A model generated the notes under the pieces. It saw nothing but the letters and a program-made list of their open reading frames with translations, was not told the origin of the DNA and did no database searches. Below, in pieces: positions 7,061-15,134 of a stretch of 23,248 nucleotides of DNA; the first letter of the stretch is position 1, and the number at the start of each line of letters is the position of its first letter. The translations under genes were made by a program, and so were the position numbers. The DNA is from Vulcanimicrobiota bacterium (GTDB lineage: Bacteria > Vulcanimicrobiota > Vulcanimicrobiia > Vulcanimicrobiales > Vulcanimicrobiaceae): contig JAFAMK010000315.1 of assembly GCA_019233415.1 (NCBI GenBank), positions 1 to 23,248 of the forward strand. Direction: 5' to 3'.

Positions 7061-9304
7061 ATGCACCCGCACGTGCGATCGCTGCTGCGTGCGTGCGCGG
7101 TCGTGTTCGCGCCGGTCGTCGTCGGCCTGGGTCTTGCGACGGCGGTTCCCGCCTTCGCTGCGACCGCGGCCGGTACGGCGATCAGCAACACCGCGACTGC
7201 CACCTACTCGGACGGCACCAACACCTACAACTCGCAGTCGAACACGGTCACCACGACGGTTCAGAACGCGCCGTCGCTGACGATCGCTCCGCCGTCGACC
7301 TCGCCGGGCTCGAACACGGTCAGCCCGGGCGGCGCGATGACCGACACCTACACGCTGACCAACACCGGTAACGGCCAGGGCTACTTCGCGCTGACCGGCG
7401 TCCAGAGCACCGACGACGGCGTCACCGCCGGCCAGGGCACCTTCACCACCTACACGGTGAGCGGTACCGCGGCCAACGGTCATACGCTGAGCGGTACGTT
7501 CGCCTCGATCGCCGCCCTGAACACGTACCTGAACAGCGGCGACACCGGCTCGACGCCGTTCCTCATCGCGACGAGCGCCACGATCCAGATCGGCGTCTCG
7601 TACAACGCCAACGCGGGCGCGAGCGGCACGATCACGACCAAGCTGACGCCGAACATCACGCAGCCGGCAGGCAGCGGGACGACGCAGCAGACCTCGTCGA
7701 CCGTCGTCGGCCAGTACAACGACAACGTCGTCTCGGACGCGCGTCTCGACCTGCAGAAGCTCGCGGTCGTCGGCGGCACCGCCGCCGCACCGACGGTGCA
7801 GTACACGGTCCGCGTCAACAACGGCGGCGGCCGTAACGTCGTCGCGGTCAACCGCGCGGGCCTGCCGGCCGGCTCGGGGATCACCGGCGCGGGCGTCGTC
7901 GTCACCGACAAGCTGCCCTCGTACAACGCGACGCAGCTGACGCTCAACGGCTCCCCGTCCTTCGTGACGCAGCCGACCGGCGCGGCCTTCATCTACTCGA
8001 CCGACGGGACGACGTGGACGACGACGCAGGCCGGCGCGGTCTACATCGGCGTCTTCATCCCGTCCTCGGCGATCACCGGCTCGTTCGGCGCCTCGAACCC
8101 CGGCTCGTCGCAGGGCAGCGTGACCGCCGCGCAGGCGCAGCTCGCGTTCACCTTCACGATCAACGGCTCGACCGCGGCGGGCGCGGCGAACCCGAACGCG
8201 GTCACCAACGTCGTCAACTCGATCTACGCCGACCAGACGGGCTTCATCGAAGGTCCGGGGATCACGTTCCAGTCGGTGCAGAACAACGGCAGCGCGACGG
8301 CGGCGCAGACCGCTCCGGCGATCGCGAACACGAACGGCACGCTGACCGGTTCCGCGCAGGTGACCTCGGCCTGTTCGCCGGTCGCGAGCTCGGTGCTCAA
8401 CGGTCCGAACGGCTTCCCGGGTGCGACCGGTCCGGATACGACGACGAACACGGACTACACCGCGGTCTCGTACACCAACGGCGGGACGATCCTGTCGGCG
8501 GTGAACGGCTCGACGGTGAGCGTCCCGGCGAGCGCCGCGGCGATCACCTTCACGAACTCCCTCCAGAACACCGGGAACAAGGACGACACCTACACGCTGA
8601 GCGCGGCGACGGGCACGGGCCTGACGGCGCTCCCGGCGGGGTGGACGGTTCAGTTCCAGAGCGCGGGCCAGACCGCCAGCGGAAGCTGCGGCGCGGTCAC
8701 GGCCGGTACGGTGATCACGACCGTCTGCGTGCCGTCGGGTGCGACGCAGAACTACCGCGTGATCTACACGCCGCCGGCGAGCATCACGGCGTTCAACTCG
8801 TATGCGCCGTACGGTGATGCGATCACCGCGACGTCGGGTAACGACAACACCAAGAGCAACATCACCCTCGACGAGATCTTCGTCGGCGGGTTCGTGAAGC
8901 TCACCAAGTCGCTCTCGGTCGCCCTCGGGCAGCCGTGCGCGTCGGCGACGACGTTCACGCCGGGTTCGGCGAGCGTCAACCCGGGCGACTGCGTCCAGTA
9001 CACGATCACGTATCTGAACGTCGCGCCGACCGGCGGCACGAACGACGTCACGCTCAACGCGAGCTCGTTCGTCATCACCGAAGACGGCACGGCATCGGGT
9101 GGTTCGGGTGGTACCGCGTACGTGAACAACTGGTTCACGAACACGAACGGCCTCTTCGCGGCTCCGGTCGACTCGACCGGCGGCACGCTGGGCGGCTACA
9201 ACCCCGGACCGGGCGCGGTCGGCTCGTCGAAGTTCACCGACACGGTCGGTGCGCTGGCGGCCGGCGCCTCGGGAACGTGCACGTTCAAGGTTCAGGTCAA
9301 GTAA
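7061..9304 (+). CDS. Large secreted beta-rich surface protein with DUF11-like repeats
   Basis: This 747-aa protein is rich in Thr, Ser, Asn and Gly with few charged residues, as in surface fibres or S-layer-like proteins. A signal peptide ends at A-V-P-A-F-A (residue ~32). The mature chain opens with an N-T-A-T-A-T-Y…S-N-T-V module (~40-70) and a T-N-T-G-N-G strand pair. DUF11-like segments lie at ~229-330 (VQYTVRVNNGGGRN…VVVTDKLP) and ~612-747 (PGDCVQYTITYLN). All six cysteines fall in the C-terminal half (S-A-C, G-S-C, T-V-C, Q-P-C, G-D-C, G-T-C), an even number compatible with disulfides. ATG 7061 is chosen from GGAAGGGAG at 7042-7050 and the signal peptide; an ATG at 7016 (ATGA overlap) would put 15 residues in front. 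No LPxTG or membrane anchor is visible. Confidence 0.85.
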   Translation: MHPHVRSLLRACAVVFAPVVVGLGLATAVPAFAATAAGTAISNTATATYSDGTNTYNSQSNTVTTTVQNAPSLTIAPPSTSPGSNTVSPGGAMTDTYTLTNTGNGQGYFALTGVQSTDDGVTAGQGTFTTYTVSGTAANGHTLSGTFASIAALNTYLNSGDTGSTPFLIATSATIQIGVSYNANAGASGTITTKLTPNITQPAGSGTTQQTSSTVVGQYNDNVVSDARLDLQKLAVVGGTAAAPTVQYTVRVNNGGGRNVVAVNRAGLPAGSGITGAGVVVTDKLPSYNATQLTLNGSPSFVTQPTGAAFIYSTDGTTWTTTQAGAVYIGVFIPSSAITGSFGASNPGSSQGSVTAAQAQLAFTFTINGSTAAGAANPNAVTNVVNSIYADQTGFIEGPGITFQSVQNNGSATAAQTAPAIANTNGTLTGSAQVTSACSPVASSVLNGPNGFPGATGPDTTTNTDYTAVSYTNGGTILSAVNGSTVSVPASAAAITFTNSLQNTGNKDDTYTLSAATGTGLTALPAGWTVQFQSAGQTASGSCGAVTAGTVITTVCVPSGATQNYRVIYTPPASITAFNSYAPYGDAITATSGNDNTKSNITLDEIFVGGFVKLTKSLSVALGQPCASATTFTPGSASVNPGDCVQYTITYLNVAPTGGTNDVTLNASSFVITEDGTASGGSGGTAYVNNWFTNTNGLFAAPVDSTGGTLGGYNPGPGAVGSSKFTDTVGALAAGASGTCTFKVQVK

Positions 9305-9311
9305 CGCTACC

Positions 9312-11534
9312 GTGTCGGGAGTCTTCGGGCGCTTCGTGCGCGCGATGGGCCTCGCCGTGTCGCTGACTGCTTCGGTGTCAGCGACCGGCGAGGCGTCTCC
9401 CGCCGGGCTCGTCATCCAGAACACCGCGACCGCGCAGTACGGCGACGTCCACGGACTGCAGTACGGAGCGCAGTCGAACACCGTCTCGATCTCGATCGCA
9501 GCCGTCTCGTCGATCGTCGTCTCCCCCAAGGAGACGGCGGTCGACCCGGCCAGCGAAGGCTATCCGGTCGGAACGCCGATCACGCGGACGTTCACGATCA
9601 CCAACACCGGCAACGTCGCCGACGCGTACACGATTCAAGCGCTGACGACGGGCGCCGGCGCGATTCAGTCCGCCGCCTTCCTCACCTCGTCGGGGCCGCT
9701 TCCGATCACCGTCGGAACGACGACCTCACCGACCCTCCAGCCAGGTGACTCGATCCACGTGCAAGTTGTCCTCACGACCGCCGGCGTCGCGGTCGGCACC
9801 ACCTTCCCGATCAGTCTGACCGCCCGTTCGACGAACACGGCGGCGGCCAACGGTTTGGTGTCGGACAACGGCAAGGAGTGGGCGACGACGCAGGCCGGTG
9901 CGTCGATCGCGGGGCCGACCGGCCCCAGCGCGTCGATCACGAAGCTCGTCGACCAGGTGCGCACGCACACCGCCAACCCCGGCGAGACGGTCACCTACTC
10001 GATCTCTTTCAAGAATTACGGCGGCTCCGCCGCCACCAACGTCGTCGTGACCGACGACGTGCCGGCAGGGATCACCGCGCTGCCGCAGACGGCTGCGCTG
10101 AACGGCGTCAACGCCGCCGCGTCGGCGTCGCTCACCGGCCAGCGGCTGACGGTGAAGGTCGGGACGCTCGCCGCCGGCGCGATGGAAGTGCTAACGTTCG
10201 ACGCGACCGTGCAGAGCGGGACGATCGCCGGCGCGACCTACGTCAACGTCGCCGCGATCAGCGCCGACGGCATCCCCGCGATCCCGACGACGCCGGCGAG
10301 CGTGCTGGTCGGGCTCGGCAACATCGTCTACGACGGCTACGCCGGCGCGAGCTCCCCGGTCAGCGGCGCGGTGCTCACGCTGCGCGACTGGCAGACCAAG
10401 GCCGTCATCCCGCTTCCGACGATCGGGTCGTCGTCGGCGAGCACGTCGCTGACGCGCTCCCCGCTCGACGCGCTGATCGGTGTTCCGGTCGGCGGCCTTC
10501 CGCCGAACAATGCGAACGCCAACCCCTACACGACCGGCGGCGACGGGGCCTACAGCTTCGTCTTCAACCAGACGCAGCTCGGCAGCGCGGCGCAGCCTGC
10601 GCAGTACGAGCTCGACATCAGCGCACCGGGCTACAAGGACCGCCGCATCGAGGTCACGATCAGCCCCGACGCCACCGGGCTGCTCTACAACGCCACCCTG
10701 AAGGAGATCGACGACCAGCTCCTTGCGACGCCGGGCGGCTTCACACTGGTCGTTACCAACTCCGTCTCGCTCAGCGAGATCTTCGGGCTGCTGGGAAACA
10801 TGCCGATGTTCTCACCGCATCCGCTCGCGGTCAGCAAGACCGTCGACCGTGACGTCGCCTCGGGCGGCGACCGCCTCCTCTACACCGTGCAGGTCGGGAA
10901 CAGCGGCGCGCAGTTCGGCGCGACGCGCGTCGTCGACACGCTGCCGGCCGGTGTCGTGTACGCGCCAGGAACCGCGCGCGTCGACGGCGTGCCGGTCGAA
11001 CCGCAGCGCGAGGGACGCATCCTCACCTGGACGTTCCCGTCGCTGAACGTGCAGCACACGATCACCTACGCGTGCGTCGTGATGCCGTTCACCGCCGACG
11101 GTGCGACGCTGATCAACGTCGTCGACGTCGATGCGGTCGCAAACTCCGGCGCGGTGGTTCACGGTGCCGCGAGCGCCGACACGCGCGTCGTCGCCGGCGC
11201 GCTCGGCAACCGCATCGTCATCACGGGCCGCGTCTTCGTCGACACCGCGCGCACCGGCCGCTTCCGCGACGGTGACCGCGGCGTCCCCGGCGTGCGCGTG
11301 TACCTCGAGGACGGCTCGTCGGTCACGACCGACAACTACGGGCGCTTCACGTTCCCGTCGGTCCATCCGGGTCAGCACGTGCTGCGCGTCGACGCGACGA
11401 CGCTGCCCTCCGGCGCGCGCGCGTACGACGACCGCCGCTACGACAGCCCGCGCAGCCTGCAGCGGCTGCTGCACGGCCTGTACGACGCGGGGCTGATGCA
11501 CGACGTCAACTTCGCCCTGGAGCCCGCGCCATGA
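9312..11534 (+). CDS. Secreted multidomain DUF11 / Cna-B / SdrD-B-like surface protein
   Basis: This 740-aa protein carries an N-terminal Sec-type region (MSGVFGRFVRAMGLAVSLTASVSA). An N-T-A-T-A-Q-Y…S-N-T-V module parallel to the preceding protein follows, then a T-N-T-G strand region. Further domains are DUF11 at ~207-320 (PGETVTYSISFKNYGGSAAT, VTDDVPAGI), a carboxypeptidase-regulatory/Cna-B-like module at ~336-463 (SPVSGAVLTLRD…DGAYSFVF…YELDISAPGYKDR), a second DUF11 at ~506-606 (LLYTVQVGNSGAQFGATRVVD) and an SdrD-B-like module at ~636-698 (GRVFVDT…GVPGVRVYLEDG…TDNYGRFTFPSV). The start is uncertain: GTG 9312, 7 bases after the previous stop, gives the best signal peptide; ATG 9345 is the alternative. 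The stop overlaps the next ATG (ATGA). It probably works with the other operon products at the cell surface. Confidence 0.85.
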   Translation: MSGVFGRFVRAMGLAVSLTASVSATGEASPAGLVIQNTATAQYGDVHGLQYGAQSNTVSISIAAVSSIVVSPKETAVDPASEGYPVGTPITRTFTITNTGNVADAYTIQALTTGAGAIQSAAFLTSSGPLPITVGTTTSPTLQPGDSIHVQVVLTTAGVAVGTTFPISLTARSTNTAAANGLVSDNGKEWATTQAGASIAGPTGPSASITKLVDQVRTHTANPGETVTYSISFKNYGGSAATNVVVTDDVPAGITALPQTAALNGVNAAASASLTGQRLTVKVGTLAAGAMEVLTFDATVQSGTIAGATYVNVAAISADGIPAIPTTPASVLVGLGNIVYDGYAGASSPVSGAVLTLRDWQTKAVIPLPTIGSSSASTSLTRSPLDALIGVPVGGLPPNNANANPYTTGGDGAYSFVFNQTQLGSAAQPAQYELDISAPGYKDRRIEVTISPDATGLLYNATLKEIDDQLLATPGGFTLVVTNSVSLSEIFGLLGNMPMFSPHPLAVSKTVDRDVASGGDRLLYTVQVGNSGAQFGATRVVDTLPAGVVYAPGTARVDGVPVEPQREGRILTWTFPSLNVQHTITYACVVMPFTADGATLINVVDVDAVANSGAVVHGAASADTRVVAGALGNRIVITGRVFVDTARTGRFRDGDRGVPGVRVYLEDGSSVTTDNYGRFTFPSVHPGQHVLRVDATTLPSGARAYDDRRYDSPRSLQRLLHGLYDAGLMHDVNFALEPAP

Positions 11535-14500
11535 CGATCGGGCGGGGACGCATTCGCCGCAGCGGCGTCGCGTGCGTCATCATGGGCATCCTGCTCTCGA
11601 CCGTCGACGTCGACGCGGCGGGCGAGATTCCGCGCGCCTCGGCCGACGAGACGACGCCCGCGGCGGTCGCCGCTGCGTCGCCGCTTCCCGTGACGTCGTC
11701 GCAGCCGGCCGTCGCGGCTGCCGCCGCGGAGAACGCTGCACCCGAAGCGGCGTCGGCCGATGCCGACGCGGCGGTCGCGACGCAGACGCAGCCGAAGGCG
11801 CCGGAAGGCGGCGACCTGACGCACTTGACGTTCACCGCGACCGGCGAGCTGCCGTCGTCGCTGGTTTCGCCGGCCGACGACGACGTCGCGCCGGGGACGG
11901 CGGCGGCGGTCGAGGTGCAGACCGTCAAAGGCGCGGGCGTCGAGTTGAAAGTCGGCGACGCCGTCGTGCCGTTCTCGCGGATCGGAAAGCGCACCGTCGA
12001 CACGAAGACCGGCGTCACGCGCTACACGTACTACGGCGTCGTGCTGCAGCCGGGCCCGAACGTGCTCGCGCTGACCGCGCTCGGCGCCGCGGGCGCGCGC
12101 GGCGCGACGACGCTGCACCGCGTCTTCGGACCCGGCCGTCCGTCGTCGCTCGTGGTGAGCGCGAGCGGCCCGTTCCGCGCCGACGGCGTGTCGGCCGACT
12201 TCGTGAAGGTCGAAGGACGCGACTCGTGGGGGCATCTTGCGGCCTCGGGCAGCGTCGTGCAGGTCACGCTCCTGCAGGGCGACGCGCGGCTCGAGCGCGT
12301 CACCGCCGCCGAACCGTCCGACCCGGATGCGAGTCCGACGCCGGCGCCCTCACCGTCGCCGGGCGCGCACGGTTCGACCGGCAACCGGCAGACGCTCGAC
12401 GTCGCGCTCGACGCCCACGGCGCCGCGCTGCTGCGGCTCGTCCCCGGGCTCACGCCGGGCGCGGTGATGCTGCGCACCGAGTGCGGCGACGCGACGCACG
12501 AAGCGCGCTTCTTCCTGCAGCCGAACCTGCGGCGCCCGTTCGTTTCTGGCCTCATCAGCGCGGGCGTCGGCGCGGTGCCGGGGATTCCGGGCGCGCCCGA
12601 CGACCAGCCCGACGGAACCAACTCGCGCCGCGGCCGCGTCGCGCTGTTCGGAAGCGGGAAGATGGGCTCGTCGCTCGCGACGTTCGCGTACGACACGGCC
12701 GACACGCTGCAGCGCACCGCCGACACCGGCGGCGCGCTCGGCACGTATCAGGGCGATCCGGCTGACCGTCCGTACGCGATCACCGGCGACGCCAGCACGC
12801 GGCGCGACGACGCGCTCTCACGCGATCATCTCTTCGCGCGCGTCGACAACGGCCAGGCGTCGGCGCTGTGGGGCGAGTTCCGTGCGCGCACCGGCGACGC
12901 GAACGGCGGCGGTCTGGGCGGATTCGATCAGCTCGTCGACGGCGCGAAGCTCGAGCTCGGCGGCGAGACGCGCCGCGCGTCGCTCTTCGCCGCGCGCAAC
13001 GACGTCGGCTACGACCGGCGCGTCTTCGCGCCGAGCGGGCTCGCGAACGGGATCACGCTGCGCCCGAACATCGTCGTCGGCTCGGAAGTCATCATGCTGG
13101 CGACGCTCGACCCGCGCACCGGCGCCGTGATCGGGCAGACCGCGCTGACGCGCGGCGTCGACTACTCGCTCGAGTACTCGACCGGCCAGCTGCACTTCAT
13201 CGAGATTCCGCTCCCGTTCGACGAGGCGTTCAACCCGCGCCAGCTCGTCGTCACCTACGAGTACGACGCGCCCGGCAACGCGGCGCGCACGCTGGGCGGC
13301 CGCGCCGAGGCGGCGTTCGGCCCGAACCACGCGGTCAAGCTCGGCTTCGGCTACGTCAACGACACGACCGGTGCCGGCAACGTCACCCTCGCATCGCAGG
13401 ACCTGGGCGGAAGCTTCCACGGCGGTACGTGGCAGCTCGCGCACGCGTCGAGCCGCGGCGCGCTGCTCGCGACCTCGGCCGACGCGCCGGTCACCGGCGC
13501 GGGCGGGAACGCGTTCCACGGCCAGCTGACGCGCGCGCTCGGCGCCGACCGCTTCTCGTTGCTCTTCGACCGCACCGACGCCGGCTACAACGATCCGTTC
13601 GGCGGGCTCTCGACGCCGGGGCTGCTCAACGAGCGCATGACCTACGCGCACCGCTACGCCGGCGGCTCGGGCGAATTGGATTTCGACCTCGGCCATCAGG
13701 CCAACGCGGGGGTCGGCGTCGTCGGCAGCACGCAGACGACGGCCTCGCTGCGCACGCGGCGCGCGATCACCAAGCGCTTCGCGCTGACCGCGTCGCTCGA
13801 ACGGCGGCTCGCGACGAGCGCGGCAAACGGGCAGACGCTGGGGACGAGCAACCCCGTCGCGATCCTGCCGTCGCCGGGCGCGACGGCGGCGCCGTACACG
13901 TCCACCTCGTCGTCGAACCAGTCGTCGACGCAGGCGTCGCTCGGCGCCGACTGGCGCATGACGACCACGCTCGACGTCAGCGTCAACCGCGTGCAGACGC
14001 TGGGCGGCGTGAACGACGTGCAGCCCGCGCAAACGGACGCCCAGGTCACGTACGATCTCGGCAAGGGCGGGCGCGCATACCTGCGCGAGCGCTGGAGCGC
14101 CGCACCGGTCCAGAGCTTCGCCGCCGCGACGCAGGCGCTGACCGCGCCGACCGGCGGGACGCACGCGACCGAGTTCGGCCTCGCGCGCAGCCTCGGCAAC
14201 AACACGACCGTCGACTCGTCGTACATGATCGACCATGGCGCGAGCGGCGACGACATGTACGCCACGATGGGCGTGCGCGAGCGGCTCGCGATCGGCCGCA
14301 CGAAGGGCGACATGTTCTTCCAGCATGCGCTCGCGACCGGCACGACCGCCGGCGGCTTCGACCTGTACGGGGCGACGCTCTCGTACGCCGATCCGGCGAA
14401 CCGCTTCCGCGCGAGCGGCTCGACGCAGGTGCGGACCGGGAGCGGTGCCGGTGTGTCGCTCTCGTTCGCGGCGGTCGGCTCGCTGACGGCGGACCTCTCG

Positions 14501-15037
14501 CTGTTCGCGAGCGTCAACGACGCGCGTTCGTCCGGTGCCGACCAGGCCGACGAGCGCGTCGGCCTCGCGTGGCGCCCTTCGAAGAGCGACGACGGCGTGA
14601 CGCTGCTGCAGTTCGACCGCCGCGACGGAACCGGCGCGGTGACGAACACGCAGAGCGGCGTGCTCTCGCTCGAACAAGTGCTGCACGTGCGCAACCGCAC
14701 CGACGTCGTCGGGCGCTACGCATACAAGACCGACGGCGACTCGTACTACGCAGCGCACAGCTCGCTGGCGGGCCTGCGCGCGGTGCAGCGCATCGGCTCG
14801 CGGCTCGACCTCGGCGCCGAGGCGCGGCGCGAAGACGTGCGCGGCATCGGCGGCGCGAGCACGACGGCGTACGCGGTCGAAGCCGGGATGCGGCTCGGCG
14901 ATCAGGTGCGTCTCGGCGTCGGCTACAACCTGCGCGGCACCGCCGATCCGTCGCTCTCCGCGACGCCGTCGCACCGCGGCGCATACATCACGCTGACGAG
15001 CGTCGTCGACCGGCTCTTCGGATGGGGCAAACCGTAA
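11531..15037 (+). CDS. Ig-like domain plus predicted outer-membrane beta-barrel protein
   Basis: This 1168-aa protein has a signal peptide (~1-29, ending V-D-V-D-A) and an Ala-rich linker (~30-95). A beta domain follows (~96-200, V-E-L-K-V-G-D…Y-T-Y-Y-G-V-V-L-Q-P-G-P-N), then a Big_1/invasin-like Ig domain (~204-326, ADGVSADFVKVEGRDSWGH … LDAHGAALLRLVPG) split by a Pro/Ser insert. From ~367 on, alternating amphipathic strands with tight turns continue to the end (for example HAVKLGFGYVNDT, GELDFDLGHQANAGVGVV), as in outer-membrane barrels. A G-V-D-Y-S-L-E-Y-S-T-G-Q-L-H-F block (~542-556) with Q-L-V-V-T-Y-E-Y resembles connectors in large outer-membrane proteins such as SprA (from memory). The last strand ends near ITLTSVVDRLFGWGKP, with an aromatic close to the C-terminus. 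Translation is coupled to the previous gene by ATGA. Its likely role is outer-membrane partner, anchor or exporter of the upstream proteins (inference). Confidence 0.82.
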   Translation: MTIGRGRIRRSGVACVIMGILLSTVDVDAAGEIPRASADETTPAAVAAASPLPVTSSQPAVAAAAAENAAPEAASADADAAVATQTQPKAPEGGDLTHLTFTATGELPSSLVSPADDDVAPGTAAAVEVQTVKGAGVELKVGDAVVPFSRIGKRTVDTKTGVTRYTYYGVVLQPGPNVLALTALGAAGARGATTLHRVFGPGRPSSLVVSASGPFRADGVSADFVKVEGRDSWGHLAASGSVVQVTLLQGDARLERVTAAEPSDPDASPTPAPSPSPGAHGSTGNRQTLDVALDAHGAALLRLVPGLTPGAVMLRTECGDATHEARFFLQPNLRRPFVSGLISAGVGAVPGIPGAPDDQPDGTNSRRGRVALFGSGKMGSSLATFAYDTADTLQRTADTGGALGTYQGDPADRPYAITGDASTRRDDALSRDHLFARVDNGQASALWGEFRARTGDANGGGLGGFDQLVDGAKLELGGETRRASLFAARNDVGYDRRVFAPSGLANGITLRPNIVVGSEVIMLATLDPRTGAVIGQTALTRGVDYSLEYSTGQLHFIEIPLPFDEAFNPRQLVVTYEYDAPGNAARTLGGRAEAAFGPNHAVKLGFGYVNDTTGAGNVTLASQDLGGSFHGGTWQLAHASSRGALLATSADAPVTGAGGNAFHGQLTRALGADRFSLLFDRTDAGYNDPFGGLSTPGLLNERMTYAHRYAGGSGELDFDLGHQANAGVGVVGSTQTTASLRTRRAITKRFALTASLERRLATSAANGQTLGTSNPVAILPSPGATAAPYTSTSSSNQSSTQASLGADWRMTTTLDVSVNRVQTLGGVNDVQPAQTDAQVTYDLGKGGRAYLRERWSAAPVQSFAAATQALTAPTGGTHATEFGLARSLGNNTTVDSSYMIDHGASGDDMYATMGVRERLAIGRTKGDMFFQHALATGTTAGGFDLYGATLSYADPANRFRASGSTQVRTGSGAGVSLSFAAVGSLTADLSLFASVNDARSSGADQADERVGLAWRPSKSDDGVTLLQFDRRDGTGAVTNTQSGVLSLEQVLHVRNRTDVVGRYAYKTDGDSYYAAHSSLAGLRAVQRIGSRLDLGAEARREDVRGIGGASTTAYAVEAGMRLGDQVRLGVGYNLRGTADPSLSATPSHRGAYITLTSVVDRLFGWGKP

Positions 15038-15118
15038 CGGCGGCGCGCGTCTGACACGTTTTTGGTACGCGCAGACGCATGGAAGGCCGTCGGCGCACAA
15101 CGAACAAAACGCTGCCCA

Positions 15119-15134
15119 GGGAGGGGCGGCGATC
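15119..15134 (+). promoter_or_regulatory. Strong Shine-Dalgarno placed before an ATC start codon
   Basis: GGGAGGGG at 15119-15126 sits five bases ahead of ATC at 15132-15134. The ATC is in frame with the LacI-type HTH. No ATG, GTG or TTG occurs in this frame between 15039 and 15173. Confidence 0.55.

Noticed and set aside
6998..9529. 843-codon minus-strand open frame opposite the 747-aa surface protein
   Set aside because: It is an Arg/Val/Asp-rich shadow; the plus strand has signal peptide, ribosome binding site and domains.
12301..12375. Low-complexity Pro/Ser-rich stretch in the barrel gene as a frameshift or misassembly
   Set aside because: The Big_1-like domain resumes in frame afterwards and similar linkers occur in the 2947-3492 protein, so it is probably a natural linker insert.
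15047..15078. Hairpin GCGTCTG…CAGACGC after the barrel gene as an intrinsic terminator
   Set aside because: The T-run (TTTTT) is inside the 18-base loop and not after the stem, so it is not a canonical terminator; it may be chance or an operator.
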